Shown in pieces: positions 1-7,307 of a stretch of 17,234 nt of DNA (position 1 is the stretch's first letter; each line of letters begins with the position of its first letter). The notes below the pieces were generated by a model. The model was not told the origin of the DNA and searched no databases. It saw only the letters and a list, made by a program, of their open reading frames with translations. Location: the NCBI GenBank assembly GCA_003446375.1, contig DMAW01000118.1:10212-27445 (forward strand), written 5' to 3'. A program made the position numbers and the translations under genes. This stretch comes from Eubacteriaceae bacterium (GTDB lineage Bacteria; Bacillota; Clostridia; Eubacteriales; Alkalibacteraceae).

Positions 1-104
1 TGGACAATGGGCGGATAAATGAAATGGGTAAGGTAAGGGAAGTTTTAGACAGCCCGCAAAATAAAGAGACCGAAAAATTTTTGAAAAACTGGAGGCTTAA
101 ATGA
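1..104 (+). CDS. ABC transporter ATP-binding protein, C-terminal end only (probable tungstate/molybdate importer)
   Basis: Only the last 33 codons are inside the window, read in the frame that starts at base 3 and stops with TGA at 102-104. The peptide runs D-N-G-R-I-N-E-M-G, then K-V-R-E-V-L-D-S-P-Q-N, then T-E-K-F-L. That is the usual tail of ABC importer ATPases (G-x-I-x-E-x-G-x-x-x-x-V-x-x-x-P, then a T-x-x-F helix). The stop overlaps the start of moeA as ATGA, which implies translational coupling. An importer ATPase joined to a moeA-moaA-moaC cluster is most simply the ATPase of a tungstate (Tup) or molybdate (Mod) transporter. The aor gene downstream favours tungstate. That substrate is inferred from context; the fragment itself shows only the ABC family. 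Confidence 0.6.
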   Translation, partial: DNGRINEMGKVREVLDSPQNKETEKFLKNWRLK

Positions 105-1327
105 TGTTTGACGTAAAAAGCGTTGAAGAGGCATTTGAAATAATAAAAGAAAATTTTGCTGGATACAATTTGGAACAGGAATTGGTGTATCTCCAATCAG
201 CTCTGGGAAGGATTGCTTCAAAAGATGTATGTGCCAATGAAGATATGCCTCCATTTAATAGGTCTTCTGTAGATGGTTATTGCGTCGTGGCATCAGATAC
301 CTTTGGGGCTTCAGAGTCCATGCCGGCGCAACTTGAGCTTGCAGGGGAAGTCAAGATGGGGGAGAAGCCTGACTTTATTATTAAAAGAGGAAAAAGCGCG
401 TATGTTCCTACGGGAGGTCAGTTGCCTGAGGGAGCGGATTCCATGGTCATGATGGAATATAGTGAAGATTTTGGAGATGGAGATATTTTTTTAAACAAGC
501 CTGCGGCTCCGGGCAACCATGTAGTATTCAAAGGAGACGATGTCAAAGAAGGTAATGTAGTGATTAAAAAAGGCTGCCGCTTAAGAGCCCAAGATATTGC
601 CATGTTGGCAGGGCTTGGATACGAGAAGGTAGAGGTTTTTAAGAAGCTGAAGATAGGGATAATATCTACAGGAGATGAAGTAATAGAAATAAAAGATACT
701 CCTCAAGGAGCCCAGATAAGAGATATAAATACTTACAGCGTAATGGCTTTATCTCAAATGATGGGTATGGAAGCTGTCAGCTTTGGGATAGTAAAAGACA
801 TATACAAAGATATAGAAAACAAGGTCAAGGAATCATTGGAAGAATGTGATATAACCGTGGTATCCGGAGGAAGCTCCGTGGGGACTAAAGACGTCACTGT
901 AAAAGTGATAGAATCCTTGGGAAAGCCCGGAGTCCTTCTCCACGGAATAGCTGTAAAACCCGGGAAACCAACAATTGTTGGCAAGGCAAAGGGAAAAGCG
1001 GTGATAGGTCTGCCTGGACATCCTGCTTCAGCTTTTATGATATTTAAGGTGTTTGTAAGCAAGCTTGCCAAATGGATGGAAGGGGAAACTGAAAATATAA
1101 TACCTTTTGTGGAGGCTGAAATGGATATGAATTATCCTTCTAACAACGGGAGGGAAGAATACCTTGCAGTGTCCTTGGAAGAAACGGAATCCGGATATAT
1201 ATCAAGCCCGGTATTTGGCAAGTCGGGGATGATATCCTTGATGACTCGAGCTGATGGATATGTACATATAAGCAGAGGCAGCGAAGGATTAAACAAAGGC
1301 CAAAAGGTAAAGGTCAATTTATTTTAA
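101..1327 (+). CDS. moeA: Molybdopterin molybdenumtransferase MoeA (metal insertion into molybdopterin)
   Basis: MoeA removes AMP from adenylylated molybdopterin and inserts molybdate or tungstate to give the metal cofactor. The 408-residue length is normal for the family. Visible motifs in order are M-P-P-F-N-R-S-S-V-D-G-Y (residues 49-60, the usual MPPFxxSAMDGY site), V-P-T-G-G-x-L-P-x-G-A-D, S-T-G-D-E (189-193), S-G-G-S-S-V-G-T-K-D (255-264) with the conserved Asp264, H-G-I-A-V-K-P-G-K-P and G-L-P-G-H-P. The usual GD/GE after SVG is GT here. GGAGG lies at 91-95. The ATG at 101 overlaps the upstream stop, and an ATG one codon later (104) gives slightly better spacing, so the start is uncertain by one residue. 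It is followed after 11 nt by a second moeA paralogue. Family assignment is secure; metal preference is not readable from sequence. Confidence 0.95.
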   Translation: MMFDVKSVEEAFEIIKENFAGYNLEQELVYLQSALGRIASKDVCANEDMPPFNRSSVDGYCVVASDTFGASESMPAQLELAGEVKMGEKPDFIIKRGKSAYVPTGGQLPEGADSMVMMEYSEDFGDGDIFLNKPAAPGNHVVFKGDDVKEGNVVIKKGCRLRAQDIAMLAGLGYEKVEVFKKLKIGIISTGDEVIEIKDTPQGAQIRDINTYSVMALSQMMGMEAVSFGIVKDIYKDIENKVKESLEECDITVVSGGSSVGTKDVTVKVIESLGKPGVLLHGIAVKPGKPTIVGKAKGKAVIGLPGHPASAFMIFKVFVSKLAKWMEGETENIIPFVEAEMDMNYPSNNGREEYLAVSLEETESGYISSPVFGKSGMISLMTRADGYVHISRGSEGLNKGQKVKVNLF

Positions 1328-1338
1328 GGAGGAGCCTC

Positions 1339-3249
1339 GTGAAATATACTTACCTGGAAAATAAAGAATTAGAGGTCGCTATAGAGGAGTTTGTTACAAG
1401 ATTAAAAGATACCAAAAATTTTCTGACGCAAGAAGAAATTGAGGTGTCTGAAGCTTTGGGCAGGATTGCATCTCAAGCTGTATTTGCCAAGATTTCTGCA
1501 CCTCACTATTATGCTTGCGCAATGGATGGAATAGCTGTATCTGCAAAAGATACTTTTGGGGCAACTGATACAACGCCGATATTGTTGAAAAAAGGCAGGG
1601 ATTACGAGACGGTAGATACAGGTGATCCTCTTCCTAGAGCTAAAGATGCGGTAATAATGGTTGAAGATGTAGTAGTCGTAGATAAAGATACGGTCAAGAT
1701 ACATTCTTCTGCGTCGCCTTGGCAGCATGTCAGGCAAATAGGGGAAGACATATGTCAAGACGAGATGATAATACCTTCAAATACAAAAATCGAGCCTGCG
1801 GCTATCGGAGCTATGCTGGCAGGTGGCGTAGGAAAGGTAAGGGTTTATAAAAAACCTATAATAGGTTTGATACCCACTGGAGATGAGATAGTAAGCCCGA
1901 GGCCTGATCCAAAGGCAGGGGAAATAATTGAATTTAACACTTCGATTTTTTCTTCCATGGCAGAAAAATGGGGCGTAGATTCAAAAACATACCCAATAGT
2001 CAAAGATGACTTGAATCTAATCAAAAAAAGTGTTTTGACAGCATGCAAAGAATGCGACTTGGTAATTTTAAATGCGGGATCATCTGCCGGAAGGGAAGAC
2101 TTTGCCTTTCGGGCGATATCGGAGACCGGAGATGTGTTGACTCATGGGATAGCTATTAGGCCGGGCAAGCCTACTATACTTGGAGTCGTGGGAAAAAAGG
2201 CTGTAGTGGGAGTGCCTGGGTATCCGGTTTCGGGGATAATTGTAATGGAAACTGTAGTCAAGAAAGTATTGGAAGAGATGGTCAAGTCCACATTGCCTAA
2301 AGGAGAAAAATTAGAGGCGATTCTTTCGAGAAGGCTGATGTCTTCTTTGAAATACAAGGAATTTGTAAGGATGAAGCTGGGGAAGGTCAATAACCGCTTT
2401 ATTGCTACTCCTCTAAATCGGGGAGCAGGAGTGGTGACCTCCTTTGTAAAGGCAGATGGCCTATTGGAGATACCTCTAAACAAAGAAGGAGTCGAAGCAG
2501 GACAAAAGGTTCAAATAGAGTTGCTAAATAGCAAGGAAGAAATAGAAAACACCTTGCTGATAAACGGCAGCCATGATCCGCTTATAGACGAAGCCTATGA
2601 CTTAGTGAGAAAAAGGGATTACAAAAGGTTTATAAGCTCATCACACGTAGGGAGCATGGGAGGCATAATGGCAGTGAAAAGGGGAGAGACGCACCTTGCC
2701 GGCATACATCTTTTGGACGAAGCTACGGGAGAATACAACAGGACTTACGTAAACAAGTATCTGAAAAATCAAGATGTTTGCCTGATAAAAGGGGTAAGAA
2801 GAAGTCAAGGGTTAATGACGGCAAAAGGAAACCCCATGAATATAAAAGATATTTTGGATTTAAAAGATAGCAAGATTCGATATGTGAACAGGCAAAAGGG
2901 ATCTGGAACTAGGATTCTTCTGGATTATCAATTGAGATTAAGCGGAATCGATCAAGAAAGCATCTATGGATATGACAGAGAGGAGCTCACCCATTTGTCC
3001 GTAGCGGTGCAGATTGCTGCCGGCTCAGCAGATGCAGGGCTTGGAATATATTCTGCGGCTAAGGTTTATGGCCTTGATTTCGTGCCTGTATGTTGGGAAT
3101 CATACGATTTTATAACGACTAAAGAGTTTATTGAGGATGAAAAAGTTGCAGGATTCATAGATGTTCTTAAGTCCAAAGAGTTTAAAGACGCTCTTGAAAA
3201 ACTTGGAGGATATGAGATATCCGGCATTGGCGAAGTAGAATGCATATAA
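1339..3249 (+). CDS. MoeA-type molybdopterin biosynthesis protein fused to a C-terminal PBP-like domain
   Basis: This 636-residue protein is about 230 residues longer than a normal MoeA. Residues 1 to about 400 are a complete MoeA: M-D-G at 62-64 in the substrate loop, P-T-G-D-E-I, N-A-G-S-S-A-G-R-E-D, H-G-I-A-I-R-P-G-K-P and G-V-P-G-Y-P. From about residue 405 a periplasmic-binding-protein-like domain follows, starting L-L-I-N-G-S-H-D-P and containing S-S-H-V-G-S-M-G-G, R-Q-K-G-S-G-T-R and G-S-A-D-A-G-L-G. This is the binding-protein fold found in LysR-type and ModE-like ligand-binding domains. It has no signal peptide, so it should be cytoplasmic. The start is GTG with AAGGAGG 5-6 nt upstream. 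This MoeA-plus-binding-domain architecture is common in Clostridia. The likely role is metal insertion with ligand (oxyanion or pterin) sensing or delivery; the ligand is unknown. Confidence 0.9.
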   Translation: MKYTYLENKELEVAIEEFVTRLKDTKNFLTQEEIEVSEALGRIASQAVFAKISAPHYYACAMDGIAVSAKDTFGATDTTPILLKKGRDYETVDTGDPLPRAKDAVIMVEDVVVVDKDTVKIHSSASPWQHVRQIGEDICQDEMIIPSNTKIEPAAIGAMLAGGVGKVRVYKKPIIGLIPTGDEIVSPRPDPKAGEIIEFNTSIFSSMAEKWGVDSKTYPIVKDDLNLIKKSVLTACKECDLVILNAGSSAGREDFAFRAISETGDVLTHGIAIRPGKPTILGVVGKKAVVGVPGYPVSGIIVMETVVKKVLEEMVKSTLPKGEKLEAILSRRLMSSLKYKEFVRMKLGKVNNRFIATPLNRGAGVVTSFVKADGLLEIPLNKEGVEAGQKVQIELLNSKEEIENTLLINGSHDPLIDEAYDLVRKRDYKRFISSSHVGSMGGIMAVKRGETHLAGIHLLDEATGEYNRTYVNKYLKNQDVCLIKGVRRSQGLMTAKGNPMNIKDILDLKDSKIRYVNRQKGSGTRILLDYQLRLSGIDQESIYGYDREELTHLSVAVQIAAGSADAGLGIYSAAKVYGLDFVPVCWESYDFITTKEFIEDEKVAGFIDVLKSKEFKDALEKLGGYEISGIGEVECI

Positions 3250-3296
3250 AAATAAAATAAAAATTTTATTTAAGCCTATAGGAAGGGTGTGTCCAC

Positions 3297-4256
3297 GTGG
3301 AAGACCGCTACGGAAGAAAAATCGAATACCTGCGGGTATCAGTAACTCAAAAGTGCAACCTTAAATGCATATACTGTGACCCGGAAGGCGAGAATTGCAA
3401 AGAGGGAATGGAAAAAAACTTGTCTGCTGCTCAAATTGAATCAATAGTTAAATCTATGGCGAAAATAGGCATAAAAAAAGTGAGGATAACCGGGGGCGAA
3501 CCGTTAGTAAGAAGTGATATCGTAGAGATAGTAAAGAGAGTGTCTTCGATTAAAGAAATAGAAGATGTTTCGATGACTACCAATGGGATAAGCTTGCATC
3601 GATATGCCTGCAAGCTAAAGGAAGCAGGGCTTAAAAGGCTTAATATAAGCTTAGATTCCCTCAAGGAAGATAAGTTTAAAATGATAACCGGGGGAGGAAC
3701 TCTTAAGAAAACACTGGATGGAATCGATGCTGCATTAGAGGTTGGTCTTAGTCCCATAAAAATCAATACAGTATTGATAAAAGGGGTAAACGATGATGAA
3801 ATCGATGATTTCATAGACTTGGCCAGAGCAAGGCCTGTGGAAGTCAGGTTTATAGAACTCATGCCCATAGGCGATTTTGGTGAGAAAAATTCTGACAAGA
3901 TAGTCTTTAATTCGGATGTAATCAAAAAAAGGCCTCATCTAAAGTATCTTGAAAGATCAGACAAGGGAGCGCCTGCCCAGTACTATGCCATAGAGGGGCA
4001 TTTGGGAAAAGTGGGGTTCATAAGCCCCATGAGCCACAAGTTCTGTAGTGAATGCAACAGAATAAGGCTGACCAGTGACGGAAAGATTCGCCCATGCCTT
4101 GGGGATAACGGTGAGGTAGATATAACAGAGGCTTTAAGCAGAGACCCCGAACATTTGGACAGATTCATAGAAGATACAGTATATAACAAACCGAAAGGAC
4201 ATCATTTTGGAGAGGATTATACATCCTCTAGAAAAATGAGCAGAATAGGAGGATGA
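3297..4256 (+). CDS. moaA: GTP 3',8-cyclase MoaA (radical SAM)
   Basis: MoaA performs the first step of molybdopterin synthesis, converting GTP to 3',8-cyclo-GTP, which MoaC then rearranges. The N-terminal radical-SAM cluster motif C-x3-C-x2-C is at Cys20, Cys24 and Cys27. The glycine-rich SAM motif (T-G-G-E-P) follows, and the second cluster motif C-x2-C-x13-C is at Cys250, Cys253 and Cys267. The protein ends in Gly-Gly, the conserved C-terminal tail needed by MoaA. At 319 residues it has normal family length. The start is GTG with GGAAGGG about 9 nt upstream; no in-frame alternative has a better site. The 47-nt AT-rich gap before it has no convincing promoter or terminator, so it should be read through from the moeA genes. 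One base separates its stop from moaC. Confidence 0.97.
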   Translation: MEDRYGRKIEYLRVSVTQKCNLKCIYCDPEGENCKEGMEKNLSAAQIESIVKSMAKIGIKKVRITGGEPLVRSDIVEIVKRVSSIKEIEDVSMTTNGISLHRYACKLKEAGLKRLNISLDSLKEDKFKMITGGGTLKKTLDGIDAALEVGLSPIKINTVLIKGVNDDEIDDFIDLARARPVEVRFIELMPIGDFGEKNSDKIVFNSDVIKKRPHLKYLERSDKGAPAQYYAIEGHLGKVGFISPMSHKFCSECNRIRLTSDGKIRPCLGDNGEVDITEALSRDPEHLDRFIEDTVYNKPKGHHFGEDYTSSRKMSRIGG

Positions 4257-4257
4257 A

Positions 4258-4731
4258 ATGGGACTTAGCCATGTAGATGAAAAAGGAAATGCAAGGATGG
4301 TAGATGTATCGCAAAAGCAGCATACTGAAAGAACAGCGATAGCAACTGGAAGGATCAGAATGAAGGAATCTACCATAAAGATGATCCTCGAAGGGAGCAT
4401 GCCCAAGGGAGATGTCATTGCCACTGCGAGGATAGCTGGGATTATGGGGGCAAAGCATACCGATAAGCTCATACCGATGTGTCATAACCTTCCCCTTGAT
4501 GGAATAAAGGTAAGCCTAGATGTAAATGAACAAATCAATGGCATAGATATAAAGGCTGTTGCAAAATGTGTGTGGAAGACAGGCGTTGAAATGGAGGCTC
4601 TTACGGCGGTAAGCATCGCGGCTTTGACTCTATATGACATGTGCAAGGCTGTAGACAAAGAAATGGTAATTGAAGATATCATGATTGTTAAAAAGACCGG
4701 AGGAAAATCCGGAGATTATAATAGAGTTTAG
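4258..4731 (+). CDS. moaC: Cyclic pyranopterin monophosphate synthase MoaC
   Basis: MoaC converts 3',8-cyclo-GTP to cyclic pyranopterin monophosphate, acting directly after MoaA. The 157-residue protein shows the family signature almost throughout: S-H-V-D at the N-terminus, M-V-D-V, K-G-D-V-I-A-T-A-R-I-A-G-I, I-P-M-C-H, G-V-E-M-E-A-L-T-A-V and Y-D-M-C-K-A. The last of these holds the catalytic Asp and Lys. The C-terminus has K-T-G-G-K-S-G. The start ATG is one base after the moaA stop, with its ribosome-binding site AGGAGG inside the end of moaA, so the two are translationally coupled. Confidence 0.97.
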   Translation: MGLSHVDEKGNARMVDVSQKQHTERTAIATGRIRMKESTIKMILEGSMPKGDVIATARIAGIMGAKHTDKLIPMCHNLPLDGIKVSLDVNEQINGIDIKAVAKCVWKTGVEMEALTAVSIAALTLYDMCKAVDKEMVIEDIMIVKKTGGKSGDYNRV

Positions 4732-4742
4732 GAGGGGTTTTT

Positions 4743-5180
4743 ATGGCTAAGGTCATAGCGATAAATGTAAGCAAAAAAAAGGGAGTGGTCAAACAGCCGA
4801 TTCCAAAAGGAGAATTCGTTGTAGGCTTTGGGCTGAAAGGAGATGCCCATGGAGGGGATTGGCACAGGCAGGTCAGCCTTCTTGGGCAGGAAAGCATAGA
4901 CAAGATGACGGCTATGGGGGCCGAAGGGCTCAGTGCAGGAATCTTTGCAGAAAACATCACTACCCAGGGGATAGATCTTTATAACCTGCCTATAGGGACT
5001 AAGATGAAAGTTGGAGATGTTCTCCTTGAAGTCACACAGATAGGAAAACAATGTCATAGAGGCTGTGAAATCCTTAAGAAGGTGGGGGATTGCATCATGC
5101 CAAGAGAGGGAATATTTGCAGTAGTGCTTGAAGGCGGAGAGATCAATCCGGGAGATGAAATCCTGATGATTGAAAAATAG
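4743..5180 (+). CDS. Stand-alone MOSC-domain protein
   Basis: MOSC domains are predicted sulfur-carrier or pterin-binding modules related to the C-terminus of Moco sulfurase. This 145-residue protein is little more than the domain. It has the beta-rich opening, G-L-K-G-D-A-H-G-G-D-W-H, Q-V-S-L-L, the segment G-I-F-A-E-N-I-T-T (about 63-71), and the Cys region Q-C-H-R-G-C with Cys104 and Cys108. The first Cys matches the position of the invariant MOSC cysteine. AGGAGGGG lies just upstream of the ATG, 11 nt after moaC. Placement between moaC and a sigma-54 activator, in a cluster leading to an aldehyde oxidoreductase, suggests a role in finishing or delivering the metal cofactor. The exact reaction of small bacterial MOSC proteins is not settled. 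Confidence 0.88.
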   Translation: MAKVIAINVSKKKGVVKQPIPKGEFVVGFGLKGDAHGGDWHRQVSLLGQESIDKMTAMGAEGLSAGIFAENITTQGIDLYNLPIGTKMKVGDVLLEVTQIGKQCHRGCEILKKVGDCIMPREGIFAVVLEGGEINPGDEILMIEK

Positions 5181-5193
5181 AAAGAGGCCGGTT

Positions 5194-7134
5194 ATGCTTG
5201 AACAAACTATTAACCAACAAAAAGATTATATTTTAAAATCACATATGAGGTGCAGATCTTACCAAGTTGAGTCAGACAGAGTTTACAGTCGAAAGATAAT
5301 AACTAAAGAAAAATTGTTTGAGAAGCTTGAAGCTAAAAGAGAGCTGATATTGACAGCGACCCCATTTATGAACCAGCTTTACAGCTTTGTGAAAGGATCG
5401 GGTTTTTTTGTGATACTTACAGATGATGAGGGCTGCATATTAAGCGTCATTGGCGATGAAGACATTTTATCAGAGGCCTTTGCCTTCAAGATGGTTCCGG
5501 GAGCCTATATGGATGAAAGAAATATAGGGACAAACGCCATGGGAACTGCACTTGTAGAAAATTCACCTTTACAGGTTTCGGGAGATGAACATTATATCAA
5601 TGTTTATCATAGATGGACATGCTCTGCTTCTCCGATCAAGGATAAAAAGGCAACGGTAATCGGAACTTTGGATATAACCGGATATAGCGAAGCGGTTCAT
5701 TCTCATACATTGGGAATGGTAGTTGCAGCAGCAAATGCAATAGAAAAGATGCTGGAGACTCAAAGCTATGCCAAGGCGCTGTCTGAAGCGAAGGTTTACC
5801 ATGAGACCATACTGGACTCTATAATGGCAGGAATAGTCACAAGTGATGTAGAAGGCAATATCGTTACTGTAAACAAAGGTGCAGCTGAAATGTTCGGTTA
5901 TGATCCAAGAGAGCTAAAAGAGCTGAAAGCCTGGGATATATTAAGCGAATGGGATTCTGTAAAAGGTGATGTGAAAGCGAATGGGAGTTTTATGGAACAA
6001 GATGTAAACGTCAAGTCCAGAAAAAATAAATTGCAATTCAATTTAAGCGCCTATCCCATAAAAGATGACAAGGGAGAGTTAAAGAGCTTGATACTGGTTT
6101 TCAAAGAAGTCAAAAAAGGCAGAAAATTAGCAGACAAGTTGATGGGGCGACATGCTATATATACTTTTGACAAGATTATCGGAAGAGATGAAAATTTCTT
6201 AAGGGTCATAGAATTTGCAAAAAAAGTGGCTGACAGCAGGTCGAATGTCCTTATAATGGGAGAGAGCGGAACTGGAAAAGAGCTGTTTGCCCAGTCCATA
6301 CACAACCATTCAGAAAGAAAAAGCGAACCCTTTGTTGCGATAAATTGTGGCGCCATACCTAGAAATCTTATAGAATCTGAACTTTTTGGCTACGTTGAAG
6401 GAGCTTTTACAGGAGCCAAAGCCAGCGGTCACCCCGGCAAATTTGAAATTGCAGATGGCGGCACCATATTTTTAGATGAAATAGGCGAAATGCCGATAGA
6501 TCTTCAAACAAGGCTTCTACGGGTAATAGAAGAAGGAACGGTAAGCAGAATAGGTGATGTAAAGGAAATCGTGGTAAGTGTAAGAGTGATTGCAGCGACG
6601 AACAAGGATTTAAACTTGGAAGTTGAAGAAGGAAGGTTTAGGAAAGATCTGTTTTACAGGCTTAACGTACTGCCGGTGAGGCTGCCTTCTCTTAAAGAAA
6701 GAAAAAGCGATATTCCTCTTTTGATCGAGTACTTCATGGGCAGGATATCTAAAAAGCTTAATAAAAAGAGGGTCATCATTTCAAATGAACAGATGGAAAA
6801 ACTCGAGGAATACGATTGGCCCGGCAATGTCAGAGAGCTTGAAAACTACGTTGAGCTGTCGGTCAACACTGAGAGTGTGCCTGAAATATCTTGGGTAAGT
6901 GGAAGTAAGAAGGCTGACGCCTTAGAGGGCGGAAAGCTTGAGTACCCTCAATTTGGACCTGATAAGGATGAGTGTATTAAATTGGAACAGGTTGAGAGGA
7001 AGCACATCGTTAAAGTGCTCAGCGTATATAGAGGGAATGTGAGTCTTACTGCAAAAAAACTAGGTATAGGAAGAAATACGCTGTATAGAAAGCTTGAAAG
7101 TTATGGGATAGACTGTTCCGAAACGAGGCGATGA
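5194..7134 (+). CDS. Sigma-54-dependent transcriptional activator (GAF-PAS-AAA+-Fis HTH)
   Basis: This enhancer-binding protein activates RNA polymerase carrying sigma-54. Domains in order: an AcoR-like GAF sensor (about 65-190, with E-R-N-I-G-T-N-A and H-R-W-T-C-S-A-S-P-I), a PAS sensor (about 200-310), the AAA+ domain, and a C-terminal Fis-type helix-turn-helix (N-V-S-L-T-A-K-K-L-G-I, then R-N-T-L-Y-R-K-L). The AAA+ domain carries Walker A G-E-S-G-T-G-K-E at 356-363, the sigma-54 contact loop G-A-F-T-G-A at 403-408 and Walker B T-I-F-L-D-E at 424-429. All key residues are intact. I chose ATG 5194 (646 residues, AAAGAGG 6 nt upstream). An in-frame TTG at 5170 would add 8 residues and overlap the MOSC gene, but has no well-placed binding site. 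There is no response-regulator receiver domain, so it probably senses a small molecule directly. The sigma-54 promoter just downstream suggests aor as its target. Confidence 0.95.
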   Translation: MLEQTINQQKDYILKSHMRCRSYQVESDRVYSRKIITKEKLFEKLEAKRELILTATPFMNQLYSFVKGSGFFVILTDDEGCILSVIGDEDILSEAFAFKMVPGAYMDERNIGTNAMGTALVENSPLQVSGDEHYINVYHRWTCSASPIKDKKATVIGTLDITGYSEAVHSHTLGMVVAAANAIEKMLETQSYAKALSEAKVYHETILDSIMAGIVTSDVEGNIVTVNKGAAEMFGYDPRELKELKAWDILSEWDSVKGDVKANGSFMEQDVNVKSRKNKLQFNLSAYPIKDDKGELKSLILVFKEVKKGRKLADKLMGRHAIYTFDKIIGRDENFLRVIEFAKKVADSRSNVLIMGESGTGKELFAQSIHNHSERKSEPFVAINCGAIPRNLIESELFGYVEGAFTGAKASGHPGKFEIADGGTIFLDEIGEMPIDLQTRLLRVIEEGTVSRIGDVKEIVVSVRVIAATNKDLNLEVEEGRFRKDLFYRLNVLPVRLPSLKERKSDIPLLIEYFMGRISKKLNKKRVIISNEQMEKLEEYDWPGNVRELENYVELSVNTESVPEISWVSGSKKADALEGGKLEYPQFGPDKDECIKLEQVERKHIVKVLSVYRGNVSLTAKKLGIGRNTLYRKLESYGIDCSETRR

Positions 7135-7220
7135 CCTAAAATGGAGCACGGTGTATTCTGAAAAACGTCCTAAAAAGGAACAAATATCAAAATAATAAAA
7201 TCAAAACTTATAAAACCCTT

Positions 7221-7252
7221 TAAGACTCTGGATTCCAGAGCCTTATTTTTTT
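7221..7252 (+). terminator. Rho-independent-type terminator after the sigma-54 activator gene
   Basis: CTCTGG (7226-7231) and CCAGAG (7235-7240) form a 6-bp stem around an ATT loop. After one A/C mismatch, TAAG and CTTA extend the stem by 4 bp. Seven Ts follow directly (7246-7252). It lies 87 nt after the activator stop and would separate that operon from aor. The T tract runs straight into the -24 promoter element. The stem is modest, so termination may be incomplete. Confidence 0.65.
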
Positions 7253-7267
7253 GGCATAAAAATTGCA
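7252..7267 (+). promoter_or_regulatory. Sigma-54 (-24/-12) promoter of aor
   Basis: The sequence TGGCATAAAAATTGCA matches the consensus TGGCAC-N5-TTGCA at all key bases. GG is at 7253-7254 and GC at 7265-7266, with exactly the required 10 nt between them. Transcription would start near 7278, leaving a leader of about 30 nt with AAGGAGG at 7293-7299. The neighbouring gene encodes a sigma-54 activator, which strengthens the call. I could not identify a convincing upstream activator binding site. Confidence 0.88.
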
Positions 7268-7307
7268 AAGGATTACATCATAAAGAAATTTTAAGGAGGA
7301 TGCATAT

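Noticed and set aside
3250..3271. AT-only inverted repeat (AAATAAAA / TTTTATTT) between the second moeA and moaA
   Set aside because: The 8-bp stem has no G or C, so it is too weak to call a terminator. It sits in a homopolymer-rich gap where such pairing is expected by chance.
6938..6951. Palindrome TTGAG-TACC-CTCAA inside the activator gene as an upstream activating sequence
   Set aside because: Five-base arms within coding sequence, over 300 nt from the promoter and without a repeat; chance is the simpler explanation.
7163..7180. Short inverted repeat TCCT-AAAA-AGGA upstream of the aor promoter as the activator's binding site
   Set aside because: Four-base arms are too short to distinguish from chance, and no second copy was found nearby.
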